Position numbers and translations under genes: made by a program. Of a stretch of DNA of 64,000 bases, positions 16,916-26,042 are shown piece by piece. Under the pieces are notes generated by a model. That model was given only the letters and a program-made list of their open reading frames with translations, ran no database searches and was not told the DNA's origin. The DNA is from Flavobacterium ajazii (GTDB lineage Bacteria > Bacteroidota > Bacteroidia > Flavobacteriales > Flavobacteriaceae), in NCBI RefSeq assembly GCF_010614725.1, contig NZ_JAAEHL010000010.1, positions 175,435-239,434 of the forward strand, written 5' to 3'. Within the stretch, counting starts at the first letter, position 1. Each line of letters opens with the position of its first letter.

Positions 16916-18797
16916 CAACAACGGTTTGTACAACATAGACGATCTGCAGCACATAGCCAATGAGTTGTTTAAAGCCCTGCCCAATGAATTTCCAAAAGAA
17001 ATTTCACTGAGCCCGGACCATAACGATCATCCAAAAGCTACGAAAGTTGTAGAGACGCTATTGAGTGCAGGAAATCTGGCAGAGTTTACGCCAAATACCA
17101 GCTTGCAGAACCCAACGACCACCTACCCTTCTCATTCACCTGTGAGTGGTTTTGGAGTATCGCCTTCTGTTGGAAATTATGCAAATACAGGTGTTGCGGG
17201 TTTATACCCGGTTACAGATCTGGATACTGTTTTTCCTAACGACAAAAATTTCAATATCAATAATCCTAATACAGGTTTTAATGATGTTAATTTAAAAGGA
17301 AAAAGCCATGACAGCAATCCTTTTTCATCTCTCCCTTTAAATGATAATTATCTGCCTTTTCAAACGCAGAGTTCGTCCTTTGAAAGTGAATTAAGAGAAG
17401 CATTGGCAAGTGTCAACACGGTATTCGGAATTCAGTCTGCTTTGACACTAAACCCTATAGAAGCACAGAATTCGTATTATTTCCTTGAGAATAATCCTTT
17501 TGCGTTTGATAAAAAGAACTCGTTTCCAACAGCAGGTACAGGAAGTTCTTTTCATGGAATTCATCAGTTAGAAAATACTCCTTTTGATGCTAATCTGATC
17601 AAAAAAGACTTTCCGATTCTAAGTGAAAAAGTAAACGGAAAACCGCTGATTTGGTTTGATAATGCTGCAACGACACAAAAGCCAAAATCGGTAATTGATC
17701 GCATTGCTTATTTTTATGAGCATGAAAATTCGAATATTCACCGTGCGGCACACGAATTGGCAGCAAGAGCTTCAGATGCATACGAAGCAGCACGTGAAAA
17801 AGTAAAAACCTTTCTAAACGCTGGTTCTGTAAATGAAATTGTATTTGTTCGTGGTGCTACCGAAGGAATCAATCTTGTGGCACAAAGCTGGGGCGATAAC
17901 AATCTTTCAGCCGGAGATGAAATTGTAGTGAGCAATTTAGAACATCACGCCAATATTGTTCCGTGGAAACGACTGGCCGATAAAAAAGGCTTAAAATTAC
18001 GAGTAATTCCGGTCGATGATGACGGACAGATTCTATTGGATGAATATGCCAAACTACTGAATTCAAAAACTAAAATTGTCGCTTTTACTCAGGTTTCAAA
18101 CGCACTCGGAACCGTAACACCAGCCAAAAAAATGGTCGAAATGGCACAGGCTGTCGGAGCCAAGGTTTTACTGGATGGAGCGCAATCTGTTTCGCATATG
18201 AAAGTAGATGTACAGGATTTAAATGCCGACTGGCTGGTTTTTTCCGGTCACAAAATATTTGGTCCAACCGGAATTGGTGTTTTATACGGAAAAGAAGATT
18301 TACTAAACGATATGCAGCCATACCAATCAGGCGGGAACATGATTCAGGATGTCACTTTTGAGGAAATAAAATACCACAAAGCACCGAATCGTTTCGAAGC
18401 CGGAACCGGTAATATCGCCGATGCTATTGGACTTGGAGCCGCTATTGATTATGTGACAAAAATCGGCATCAACGCCATCGGTCAGTACGAACATTATTTG
18501 TTGGAATATGCCACAAAACTCCTGAAAGAAATTCCGGGTGTTCGATTGATAGGAACTGCTGCTAATAAGGCAAGTGTGCTTTCTTTTAATCTGCAAGGTT
18601 ATTCAAATGATGAAGTGGGTCAGGCTTTAAACAAAGAAGGAATCGCTGTAAGAACAGGTCATCATTGTGCTCAGCCAATCTTACGCCGATTGGGAGTAGA
18701 AACTACCGTTCGCCCTTCACTGGCTTTTTACAACACTACTCAGGATGTCGATAAATTTATTGAGACTTTATGGGAACTTAAAAAAGTTAGATTTTAA
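16899..18797 (+). CDS. SufS-like cysteine desulfurase with encapsulin-targeting N-terminal extension
   Basis: 632 aa. Residues 1-230 are low-complexity and Asn/Ser/Pro-rich, with a helical patch LQHIANELFKALPNE (16-30) resembling the LARLANEFFS-type targeting motif, a YYFLENNPF segment (193-201) and recurring N/T-P-F tripeptides (140-142, 199-201, 227-229). Residues 231-632 are a group II cysteine desulfurase: DNAATTQKP (254-262), H350 in LEHHANIVPW, the PLP lysine K452 in FSGHKIFGPTG and the catalytic C590 in TGHHCAQP. It removes sulfur from cysteine to leave alanine and an enzyme persulfide. It overlaps the shell gene by 17 nt, so translation is probably coupled and cargo and shell are made together. 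A terminator follows. Confidence 0.93.
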   Translation: MSTNTNNNGLYNIDDLQHIANELFKALPNEFPKEISLSPDHNDHPKATKVVETLLSAGNLAEFTPNTSLQNPTTTYPSHSPVSGFGVSPSVGNYANTGVAGLYPVTDLDTVFPNDKNFNINNPNTGFNDVNLKGKSHDSNPFSSLPLNDNYLPFQTQSSSFESELREALASVNTVFGIQSALTLNPIEAQNSYYFLENNPFAFDKKNSFPTAGTGSSFHGIHQLENTPFDANLIKKDFPILSEKVNGKPLIWFDNAATTQKPKSVIDRIAYFYEHENSNIHRAAHELAARASDAYEAAREKVKTFLNAGSVNEIVFVRGATEGINLVAQSWGDNNLSAGDEIVVSNLEHHANIVPWKRLADKKGLKLRVIPVDDDGQILLDEYAKLLNSKTKIVAFTQVSNALGTVTPAKKMVEMAQAVGAKVLLDGAQSVSHMKVDVQDLNADWLVFSGHKIFGPTGIGVLYGKEDLLNDMQPYQSGGNMIQDVTFEEIKYHKAPNRFEAGTGNIADAIGLGAAIDYVTKIGINAIGQYEHYLLEYATKLLKEIPGVRLIGTAANKASVLSFNLQGYSNDEVGQALNKEGIAVRTGHHCAQPILRRLGVETTVRPSLAFYNTTQDVDKFIETLWELKKVRF

Positions 18798-18862
18798 TGA
18801 TACAGAGTGAATAACTCATCCTAATAATTGCTTTTTTTGATATTTTAAGCAATTATAAACAG

Positions 18863-18891
18863 AAGGCGATTGTTTATGCAATCGCCTTTTT
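18863..18891 (+). terminator. Intrinsic terminator of the cysteine/encapsulin operon
   Basis: AAGGCGATTG, loop TTTATG, CAATCGCCTT, then T-rich sequence. A weaker AATTGCTT/AAGCAATT hairpin lies just before it (about 18826-18854). Confidence 0.85.
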
Positions 18892-18900
18892 GTGTTTTTT

Positions 18901-19003
18901 GTCATTTCGACCTTTTTGGGAGAAATCACACTAGAAATTCCATCCAGAATATCGCCAATCTTTGTAGAGTTTCTCGTGTGATTTCTCCTTTCGTCGAAAT
19001 GAC
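18901..19003. repeat. Long imperfect palindromic repeat
   Basis: GTCATTTCGAC and GGAGAAATCACAC on the left face GTGTGATTTCTCC and GTCGAAATGAC on the right, around a 40-nt centre. This is a REP-like interspersed element; a single copy is present in the window. No gene is seen between the desulfurase and rocD. Confidence 0.75.
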
Positions 19004-19056
19004 AATCAAAACATCATTAATAATTTTCAGGAGCAATTTCCAGCTGTCCACTATAT

Positions 19057-19086
19057 CTTTTTATGGCTAAAGGAGCCATAAAAAGG
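19057..19086 (-). terminator. Terminator downstream of rocD
   Basis: CTTTTTATGGCT and AGCCATAAAAAG (12-bp arms, 5-nt loop) form a perfect hairpin 35 nt beyond the rocD stop. On the minus strand the second arm is T-poor, so termination may be Rho-assisted. Confidence 0.55.
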
Positions 19087-19120
19087 ATGCCGTTCCCATC
19101 TGGGCTAAGACACGAAGTCC

Positions 19121-20374
19121 TTAAGACCTGAAATGATTCAAAGATTTTTCAATAATAGCAAGACATTCTTTAATTTGATCTTCTGTAATGACCAAAGGTG
19201 GAGCCAGACGAATTTTGTTTCCGTGAGTTGGTTTAGCCAGCAAACCATTATCTCTGAATTTCAGGCAGATTTCCCACGCCAGATCTGATTCTTCATCAGA
19301 ATTGATTACAATCGCATTTAGCAAACCTTTTCCGCGAACCAGTGTAATTAAATTGTTACGTTCGGCAATTTCGTTTAATCCTTTTCTCAGAATAATTCCC
19401 AGGCGTTCTGAATTCTCAGCCAGTTTTTCTTCTTTCACCACTTCAAGGGCCGCAATCGCAACAGCAGCTGCAACCGGATTTCCTCCAAAAGTAGATCCGT
19501 GTTGTCCCGGTTTAATCACATTCATGATTTCGTTATTTGCCAAAACCGCCGAAACTGGATAAACACCGCCGGAAATTGCCTTTCCTAAAATCAAAATATC
19601 AGGCTGTACGTTTTCGTGGTGCACTGCTAAAAGCTTTCCTGTACGCGCAATTCCCGTCTGAACTTCATCAGCAATAAACAATACATTATGTTTTTCGCAG
19701 AGTGCTTTTGCTTTCGCCAAAAATCCTTCAGACGGAACGTAAACTCCTGCTTCTCCCTGAATGGGTTCTACCAGGAAACCGGCAATATTTTTTGATGACT
19801 CCAGCGCTTTTTCCAAAGCCTCCAGATTATCATATTCAATTTTTATAAAACCTTCTGTAAAAGGACCAAAACTCTTGCGGGCACTTTCATCATTCGAAAA
19901 AGAAATGATAGTGGTGGTTCTTCCATGAAAATTATTCTCGCAAACAATAATTTGTGCCAGGTTTTCATGAATACCTTTTACTTCATAAGCCCATTTTCTG
20001 CAAAGTTTCAAAGCTGTTTCTACCGCTTCGGCACCTGTGTTCATCGGGAGAACTTTATCAAAACCAAAATAGTTGGTTACATATTCTTCGTAATTTCCTA
20101 ATTTATCATTGTAAAAAGCACGTGAAGTCAAGGTCAGTTTTTGTGCCTGATCAACCATTGCTCCTACAATTTTAGGATGGCAATGTCCCTGGTTTACGGC
20201 AGAATAAGCCGAAAGGAAATCGTAATATTTCTTTCCGTCCACATCCCAGACATAGACACCTTCTCCCCTGTCTAAAACTACAGGAAGCGGATGATAATTA
20301 TGAGCTCCGTATTTGTTTTCTTTCTCCACTAAAGCTTCTGACTTAGAAGAAAGAATTTGTTTAGTCTGTTCCAT
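19121..20374 (-). CDS. rocD: Ornithine aminotransferase
   Basis: 417 aa, class III PLP aminotransferase of full length. Motifs: KYGAHNYHPLPVVLDRGEGVYVWDVDGK near the N-terminus (read as separate blocks), SAYSAVNQGHCHPKI, MNTGAEAVETALKLCRKW, FHGRTTTIISFSND, IADEVQTGIARTGK and the PLP lysine in ILGKAISGGVYPVSAV. It transfers the delta-amino group of ornithine to 2-oxoglutarate, giving glutamate semialdehyde, and links arginine breakdown with proline and glutamate. It is divergent from an Lrp/AsnC gene with repeated operator-like sites in the shared 151-nt gap, so that regulator probably controls it. Confidence 0.95.
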   Translation of the reverse strand: MEQTKQILSSKSEALVEKENKYGAHNYHPLPVVLDRGEGVYVWDVDGKKYYDFLSAYSAVNQGHCHPKIVGAMVDQAQKLTLTSRAFYNDKLGNYEEYVTNYFGFDKVLPMNTGAEAVETALKLCRKWAYEVKGIHENLAQIIVCENNFHGRTTTIISFSNDESARKSFGPFTEGFIKIEYDNLEALEKALESSKNIAGFLVEPIQGEAGVYVPSEGFLAKAKALCEKHNVLFIADEVQTGIARTGKLLAVHHENVQPDILILGKAISGGVYPVSAVLANNEIMNVIKPGQHGSTFGGNPVAAAVAIAALEVVKEEKLAENSERLGIILRKGLNEIAERNNLITLVRGKGLLNAIVINSDEESDLAWEICLKFRDNGLLAKPTHGNKIRLAPPLVITEDQIKECLAIIEKSLNHFRS

Positions 20375-20437
20375 GATTTTCTGTTTTTTATCTTTTCCAA
20401 AATTAATTATATTATTTTATTTTACAATAAAAAGCCA

Positions 20438-20510
20438 TACTTTTGACTTTAATTTACATTTAAAAAGTCAATTTTAAAAAATAAAACCAAATTAAAAGTC
20501 AATTTTAATT
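20438..20510. promoter_or_regulatory. Three Lrp-like operator repeats in the rocD / lrp intergenic region
   Basis: AAAAAGTCAATTTTAA (20462-20477) and AAAAGTCAATTTTAA (20494-20508) are near-identical, each palindromic as AAAA-GTCAA-TTTT. A third copy in inverse orientation (CTTTTGACTTTAA) starts near 20440 and overlaps a -7 box TACTTTTG (20438-20445) for the regulator gene. Likely autoregulation and rocD control. Confidence 0.6.
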
Positions 20511-20525
20511 CTAAACAATGCAAAA

Positions 20526-20978
20526 ATGGATTCATTAGACCAATTTGACATCAAAATTATCAAGGAACTGGAAAAAGACGGCAGAATGGCTTTTTCAACC
20601 ATTGCAGCAAATCTGAAAATCTCAAATACTATGGTGCATCAACGGGTAAATCGCTTAACAGAACAGGGTATCATTTCAGGGATAAAACCTTTGGTTAACG
20701 AAAAAAGAATCGGTTATGACTGGGCTTCTTTTACCGGAATTACACTCAATAAAGATTCGGATTCAGAAAGGATTATTGAAGCTTTAAAACAAATTCCTGA
20801 AATTACGGAGTGTTATTATGTTACAGGTTCTTTTACACTTTATATAAAAATCATAGCCAAAAATCACGAGCACATGCGTAATATTCTTTACGAAAAAATA
20901 GACCGGATTTCAGGCATTGCCAAAACCGATTCTATTGTAGAATTGGGATGTGCTTTTAAAAGAAACATTACCCTTTAA
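20526..20978 (+). CDS. Lrp/AsnC-family transcriptional regulator
   Basis: 150 aa, standard family length. An N-terminal winged helix-turn-helix (MDSLDQFDIKIIKELEKDGR, then IAANLKISNTMVHQRVNRL, about 24-45) is followed by a RAM/ligand-sensing domain with GYDWASFTGITL and CYYVTGSFTLYIKI. Such proteins form octamers that wrap DNA and respond to amino acids. It is divergent from ornithine aminotransferase, and three AGTCAATTTT-type repeats lie between the two start codons, so it likely senses ornithine/arginine-related metabolites and represses or activates both genes. The effector is unknown. Confidence 0.92.
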   Translation: MDSLDQFDIKIIKELEKDGRMAFSTIAANLKISNTMVHQRVNRLTEQGIISGIKPLVNEKRIGYDWASFTGITLNKDSDSERIIEALKQIPEITECYYVTGSFTLYIKIIAKNHEHMRNILYEKIDRISGIAKTDSIVELGCAFKRNITL

Positions 20979-21031
20979 AACTTCACATATTACATTTAAA
21001 ATTTTAATTTTCAATATTTTAATTCCTTTTC

Positions 21032-21067
21032 AAAAACCTCAAAAGAAAACCCTTTTGAGGTTTTTTT
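21032..21067 (+). terminator. Terminator after the Lrp-family gene
   Basis: AAACCTCAAAAG and CTTTTGAGGTTT around GAAAACC, then T-run. Confidence 0.85.
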
Positions 21068-21111
21068 GTACGATTATATTTTAGATATTTGTTATAAATT
21101 GTAAAAAAATC

Positions 21112-21885
21112 ATGAAAAAATCAACATTCTTAATTTTAGTTATTTCCTTATTCTTCAGTACTATGAACGCCCAGTTAAAAGCCGTAAAATACAGCGATGG
21201 TAATCAGGTTTTAAACGGATTATCTATAAAATCTGCAAAAAAAAGCAGTCAAAATCCGGGAATTTTGCTTTTGCCAGCCTGGCTTGGAATTGACAATGCT
21301 TCAAAAGAAATTGCCGAAAATTTATCAAAACTGGGTTATACCGTTTTTATAGCTGATATTTATGGAGAAGGAAATTATCCTAAAAACACTTCCGAAGCAG
21401 GTAAGCAGGCAGGTTTTTACAAAAAGAATTATGAAGCGTATCAAAAACGTATTCAGTTAGCTTTAGATCAATTAATCAAATCTGGTGCAAATGCCGATAA
21501 TATTGCGGCTATTGGCTATTGTTTTGGCGGAACCGGAGTTTTAGAAGCTGCCCGCGCACATCTGAATTTAAAAGGAGTCGTTTCTTTTCATGGCGGTTTA
21601 GGCAAAGATGCAACGAGACCATCTGAAACTATCACAACCAAAGTTTTAGCCTGTCATGGCGCTGACGATCCATTTGTTTCAAAAGAAGAAATAGCTGCTT
21701 TTCAGCAGGAAATGCGTGATACCAAAGCCGACTGGCAAATGATTTATTATGCAAATTCAGTACATTCATTCACAAATCCTGAAGCAGGAAACGACAACTC
21801 AAAAGGAGCTGCTTACAATGCCGTAGCTGCAAAACGTTCTTTTGAGCATTTACAGCTTTTTCTGAACGAGGTACTTAAAAAGTAA
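21112..21885 (+). CDS. Secreted dienelactone hydrolase-family protein
   Basis: 257 aa with a signal peptide (about 1-20, ending TMNAQ). Alpha/beta hydrolase of the dienelactone hydrolase group: GYCFGGTGVLEAA carries the nucleophile Cys (about 141), CHGADDPFV the Asp, and VHSFTNPEA the His. Family members hydrolyse dienelactones or other small esters. A secreted version in Bacteroidota is common, and its substrate is not known. Gene order gives no pathway: a DUF3667 gene follows 34 nt downstream, then an M28 peptidase. Operon membership is possible but not compelling. Confidence 0.85.
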   Translation: MKKSTFLILVISLFFSTMNAQLKAVKYSDGNQVLNGLSIKSAKKSSQNPGILLLPAWLGIDNASKEIAENLSKLGYTVFIADIYGEGNYPKNTSEAGKQAGFYKKNYEAYQKRIQLALDQLIKSGANADNIAAIGYCFGGTGVLEAARAHLNLKGVVSFHGGLGKDATRPSETITTKVLACHGADDPFVSKEEIAAFQQEMRDTKADWQMIYYANSVHSFTNPEAGNDNSKGAAYNAVAAKRSFEHLQLFLNEVLKK

Positions 21886-21919
21886 ACTAATAAACCAACC
21901 AAAACTAAACCAAAAATCA

Positions 21920-22870
21920 ATGTCGCATAATAAAATCAGAGAAGATAAAACCTGCCTCAACTGCCGTCATGTTGTAGAGCAAAAGTTTTGTCCCAATTGT
22001 GGACAAGAGAATTCGGACAGCAGAAAAACATTTCATCATTTGTTCATTCACTTTTTTGAAGATCTGACACATTACGAAAATGCTTTTTGGAAAACGATTC
22101 GAAATCTGCTTTTTAAGCCGGCAACTTTAACTAAAGAATATCTTTCCGGAAAAAGACTTTCTTATCTGGCTCCTGTACGGCTCTATATTTTTATCAGTTT
22201 TATTACTTTTCTTTCGCTTGCTATGTTTCCTAATAAAGTAAATGAAAAAGACATTTCTACAGAAAAAACAGAAACCAACAAAGAAGAAGCAATTTCTAAT
22301 GAAAAAATAGATTTAGGATTTAAATCAATGAAGGAAATCGATTCGATTCAAAAATATGGACCGGAAAAAGAAAAGTTATCTGCATTTGAATATTGGATTT
22401 ACCAAAAGATTTCAACAGTTACCGAACATAATACAAAAGACGAAATCCTTGAAAAATTCATCGAATCTTTCTTTCACAATATCCCAAAAATTCTTTTTAT
22501 AATTATGCCTTTTTTCGCCTTCTTTTTATGGCTGTTTCATGACAAAAAAAGATGGTATTATTTTGATCATGGAATATTTACACTCCATTATTTCTCTTTT
22601 TTACTATTGATTTTTCTGATTCTATTCATTATTCAAAAACTAATTGGATTATTTGGAGATGAGAGTCCCATCAGTTTTATATCAAACATCACTAATTTTT
22701 TCGGAGGACTTTGGATGTGCTATTATTTCTATCCTGCACATCACCGCTTTTATGGAGAAAGCAGAATTGTTTCATTTGTTAAAAGCGTAACATTATTTGT
22801 TATAAACTTTATTTTTATTCTATTTTTACTCATTTTCTATATTTTATACATTTTCATCAATTTACATTAA
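21920..22870 (+). CDS. DUF3667 membrane protein with N-terminal zinc ribbon
   Basis: 316 aa. A CxxC-CxxC zinc ribbon (TCLNCRHVVEQKFCPNCGQEN, 11-31, Cys at 12, 15, 24 and 27 approximately) is followed by SRKTFHHLFIHFFEDLTHYENAFWKT and KPATLTKEYLSGKR, which characterise the DUF3667 family. A charged mid-section (about 115-175) is predicted outside the membrane, with four to five hydrophobic segments. No enzymatic function is established for the family. It lies 6 nt upstream of the peptidase gene, so they are likely co-transcribed. Confidence 0.8.
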   Translation: MSHNKIREDKTCLNCRHVVEQKFCPNCGQENSDSRKTFHHLFIHFFEDLTHYENAFWKTIRNLLFKPATLTKEYLSGKRLSYLAPVRLYIFISFITFLSLAMFPNKVNEKDISTEKTETNKEEAISNEKIDLGFKSMKEIDSIQKYGPEKEKLSAFEYWIYQKISTVTEHNTKDEILEKFIESFFHNIPKILFIIMPFFAFFLWLFHDKKRWYYFDHGIFTLHYFSFLLLIFLILFIIQKLIGLFGDESPISFISNITNFFGGLWMCYYFYPAHHRFYGESRIVSFVKSVTLFVINFIFILFLLIFYILYIFINLH

Positions 22871-22876
22871 ACACAA

Positions 22877-23893
22877 ATGAAAAAACTTTTAGTTCTATTT
22901 TTAATAGCTGCTGCATTTTCATGTAAAAACACCCAAAGTGTTTCCTCTAAGGACAATTCGGATCCTTCTAAATACATTGAAAAAATTTCCGAAAAAAACT
23001 TGAAAACAATGCTTTACACAATAGCTTCTGATGAAATGGAAGGCCGTGAAACCGGTTCTAAAGGACAAAAGAAAGCAGGACTTTACATGATCGGGCAATA
23101 CAAAAAAAATGGAATCTCTTTTCCAAAAGGTGCTACAGATTATTACCAGCACATTCCGGCATCTTACCTAAATGCCAGACGCAATGAAAACTTACAGGAT
23201 TCAGAGAATATCTGGGCATACATTGAAGGTTCTGAAAAACCGGATGAAGTTTTAGTGATCTCAGCTCATTATGATCATGTTGGTATTCAAAATGGTGAGG
23301 TTTATAATGGTGCAGATGATGATGGTTCCGGAACGGTAGCCTTATTAGAAATGGCAAAAGTTTTTGCAAAAGCTAAAAAAGAAGGCCACGGACCAAAACG
23401 CTCTATTTTATTCCTGCACGTAACAGGTGAAGAACACGGTTTGCATGGTTCACGTTACTATTCTGAACATCCCTTATTTCCTATCGCCAATACAATAGCC
23501 GACATTAATATTGATATGATTGGTCGTCGTGATGTAGAACATGCTAAAACAAACAATTATGTATATGTAATTGGAGCGGACAGATTATCATCAGATTTAC
23601 ATAATGCTGTAGTGTCACAAAATGACAAATACATCAAAATGGATTTAGATTTCAAATTCAACGATCCTAAAGATCCAAACCATTTTTACGAGCGTTCTGA
23701 TCACTATAACTTTGCTAAACATGGTATCCCGGCGGTTTTCTTTTTTAACGGCGTTCACGAAGATTACCATGGTAAAGACGATATAGCAGAAAAAATCGAA
23801 TACGATGCTTTAACAAAAAGAACAAAATTAGCGTTTGTTGTTGCCTGGGAACTAGCTAATAGAGAAAACAGACCGTTAGTGGATAAAAAATAG
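22877..23893 (+). CDS. M28-family zinc metallopeptidase, lipoprotein
   Basis: 338 aa with a lipoprotein signal (LFLIAAAFSC, Cys16). All M28 ligands are visible: AHYDHVG (His, Asp), GADDDGSGT (bridging Asp), TGEEHGLHGS (Glu pair), NIDMIGR (Asp), and RSDHYNFAKHGIPAVFFFNG (His). A DEMEGRETGSKGQKKA segment near residue 50 is typical of secreted aminopeptidases. It removes N-terminal residues from peptides in the periplasm or at the outer membrane. It contrasts with the M28-like protein at 1215-2477, which has lost these ligands. It lies in a likely operon with DUF3667. Confidence 0.92.
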   Translation: MKKLLVLFLIAAAFSCKNTQSVSSKDNSDPSKYIEKISEKNLKTMLYTIASDEMEGRETGSKGQKKAGLYMIGQYKKNGISFPKGATDYYQHIPASYLNARRNENLQDSENIWAYIEGSEKPDEVLVISAHYDHVGIQNGEVYNGADDDGSGTVALLEMAKVFAKAKKEGHGPKRSILFLHVTGEEHGLHGSRYYSEHPLFPIANTIADINIDMIGRRDVEHAKTNNYVYVIGADRLSSDLHNAVVSQNDKYIKMDLDFKFNDPKDPNHFYERSDHYNFAKHGIPAVFFFNGVHEDYHGKDDIAEKIEYDALTKRTKLAFVVAWELANRENRPLVDKK

Positions 23894-24018
23894 GCTCTAA
23901 GGTACTAAGTTGCTAAGGTTCTAAGTTTAAAAAAAGGGATAAGTTAAAACTCATCCCTTTTTTATATTATAGTAATCTCAACGTAAAAGTCTTAGAAACT
24001 TAGTCCCTCAGCAACTTA
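23894..24018. repeat. Inverted CTAAG-rich repeat element enclosing a terminator
   Basis: A run of roughly 10-nt units (CTAAGGTACTAAGTTGCTAAG and GTTCTAAG) at 23894-23926 is mirrored by CTTAGAAACTTAG and CAACTTAGTAAC at 23982-24013. The same motif recurs at 35984-36016 and 38247-38452. Confidence 0.65.
23929..23963. terminator. Bidirectional terminator between M28 peptidase and rho
   Basis: AAAAAAAGGGAT and ATCCCTTTTTT around a 12-nt loop. A-run on one side and T-run on the other allow use by both convergent genes. Confidence 0.75.
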
Positions 24019-24027
24019 GTAACTTTA

Positions 24028-25857
24028 TCAGTCATTCATCGAAATCAAAAACTCTTCATTATTTTTTGTTTTCTTAAAACGATCATTTACAAAATCCATT
24101 GACTCTACCGGGTTCATATCAGAAAGATATTTACGCATAATCCACATTCTTTGTAATGTTTTTTCGTCTAACAATAAATCATCACGACGTGTACTTGATG
24201 ATGTAAGATCGATTGCAGGGAAAATACGTTTGTTTGCAATTTTACGATCCAACTGAAGTTCCATGTTACCGGTACCTTTAAATTCTTCAAAGATAACCTC
24301 ATCCATTTTAGAACCAGTTTCTGTCAATGCTGTTGCAATAATACTTAACGAACCACCGTTTTCAACATTTCTGGCAGCTCCAAAGAAACGTTTTGGTTTT
24401 TGAAGCGCATTAGCATCAACACCTCCACTTAATACTTTTCCTGACGCTGGCTGAACAGTATTATAAGCTCTTGCCAAACGTGTAATCGAATCTAATAAAA
24501 TTACTACATCATGACCACATTCTACCAGACGTTTTGATTTTTCAAGTACGATATTTGCAATTTTCACATGCTCCTGTGGCTCTCTGTCAAAAGTTGAAGC
24601 AATAACTTCTCCGCGTACACTTCTTTGCATATCTGTAACCTCCTCAGGACGTTCATCAATCAAAAGAACGATTAGATAAACTTCAGGATGATTGGCTGCA
24701 ATCGCATTGGCAATGTCTTTTAGTAACATTGTTTTACCGGTTTTCGGTTGTGCGACTATCATACCACGCTGTCCTTTTCCGATTGGAGAAAATAAATCAA
24801 TAATTCGGGTTGATACAGAACTGCCTTTTTCGGCTAATTTAAATTTTTCTGAAGGAAAAACTGGCGTCAGGTGTTCAAAAGAAACTCTGTCGCGAACTAC
24901 CTGCGGATCGTGACCATTAATTTTAAGAACACGAACCAAAGGGAAAAACTTCTCACCTTCTTTTGGAGGACGAACAACTCCCTTAACGGTATCCCCGGTT
25001 TTTAAACCGAATAATCTGATTTGTGAAGTTGACAAATAAATATCGTCAGGAGAAGCTAAATAATTATAATCTGATGAACGTAAGAACCCGTAACCGTCAG
25101 GCATCATTTCCAGAACACCTTCACTTTCGATAATTCCGTCAAATTCAAAATCTGAATCCCTGAAGTTATTATTATTCTTTTTATTTTTATGGTTTGGATT
25201 CTGATTTCCATTATTACCATTCCCGTTCTGATTTGGATTTGGATTTTGATTCGGGTTTTGGTTTTTATTCTGATTAGGATTAATCTTTTTTACCGGAGCA
25301 TTTCCTTCTGTCTTTTCAGTTACCGGAGCTGAAACATTTGTTTCCGTTTCTGTTTCTGCTTTTTCTTCAACGCTTACCTCTTTTGCTGCTTCTTTCTCTT
25401 TTTGTAAAGCAACCTTTTTTTCATAAGCAGATTTATTAAACTTAACGATTTTCGGCTCTTTTTTCTCTGTTACAACTTCATTATCAGCAACTCCTTTATT
25501 TTCAACAACTTCCTCTGTTTTTGGCTTTGGCTGATTTTTAGTATTTGCTTTTGAAACAATCGGAGTTTGTATTTCCTCACGTGGTTCTTCTACTTTATCA
25601 AACTCTAAAACAGGAGCATTTTTATTGGCTGCTGTCTTTTTAGCAGGAGTAATTCTTGCTCTTTTGGGCTTATCTTCAACTATTTCTGCATTTGCCACAG
25701 CAGGTACAGGCGGCTCTACTGTCGCTTCCTGATGCGCTAAAATCTGACTGATCAAAGTATCTTTTTTGACACCATTAATTTTTATCGTTTTAGCTAATTT
25801 AGCTATTTCTTGAAGCTCAGAAAGCTTCATTTCTTTTAATGCAGAAATATCAAACAT
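24028..25857 (-). CDS. rho: Transcription termination factor Rho, with Bacteroidota-type insertion
   Basis: 609 aa, longer than the roughly 420-aa E. coli protein. An N-terminal Rho_N-like SAP segment (LKEMKLSELQEIAKLAKTIK, about 6-25) is followed by about 200 residues of Lys/Glu-rich and then Asn/Gln/Pro-rich disorder (NPNQN repeats, 180-225). The RNA-binding cold-shock domain begins near 235 (GVLEMMPDGYGFLRS). The ATPase core has Walker A QPKTGKTML, Walker B VVILLDSITRLARAYN and the Q-loop SGGVDANALQKPKRFFGAARN. It terminates transcription and couples it to translation. It is divergent from the DUF4293 gene. Confidence 0.96.
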   Translation of the reverse strand: MFDISALKEMKLSELQEIAKLAKTIKINGVKKDTLISQILAHQEATVEPPVPAVANAEIVEDKPKRARITPAKKTAANKNAPVLEFDKVEEPREEIQTPIVSKANTKNQPKPKTEEVVENKGVADNEVVTEKKEPKIVKFNKSAYEKKVALQKEKEAAKEVSVEEKAETETETNVSAPVTEKTEGNAPVKKINPNQNKNQNPNQNPNPNQNGNGNNGNQNPNHKNKKNNNNFRDSDFEFDGIIESEGVLEMMPDGYGFLRSSDYNYLASPDDIYLSTSQIRLFGLKTGDTVKGVVRPPKEGEKFFPLVRVLKINGHDPQVVRDRVSFEHLTPVFPSEKFKLAEKGSSVSTRIIDLFSPIGKGQRGMIVAQPKTGKTMLLKDIANAIAANHPEVYLIVLLIDERPEEVTDMQRSVRGEVIASTFDREPQEHVKIANIVLEKSKRLVECGHDVVILLDSITRLARAYNTVQPASGKVLSGGVDANALQKPKRFFGAARNVENGGSLSIIATALTETGSKMDEVIFEEFKGTGNMELQLDRKIANKRIFPAIDLTSSSTRRDDLLLDEKTLQRMWIMRKYLSDMNPVESMDFVNDRFKKTKNNEEFLISMND

Positions 25858-26042
25858 GAATTGTTTTATGAATTTAATTGATTTTAAGGAAATACTGTAA
25901 AAAAGACAGAGTAGATAATTATTTAGGATTGACCGCAGTATGAAGTGCTTACGGTATTACGATGCAATAATACGAATAAAATTTTATCACACAATAGTAT
26001 TTATAAAAAAGAAAATATATTTTTGTAAAACAATTTCAAATC

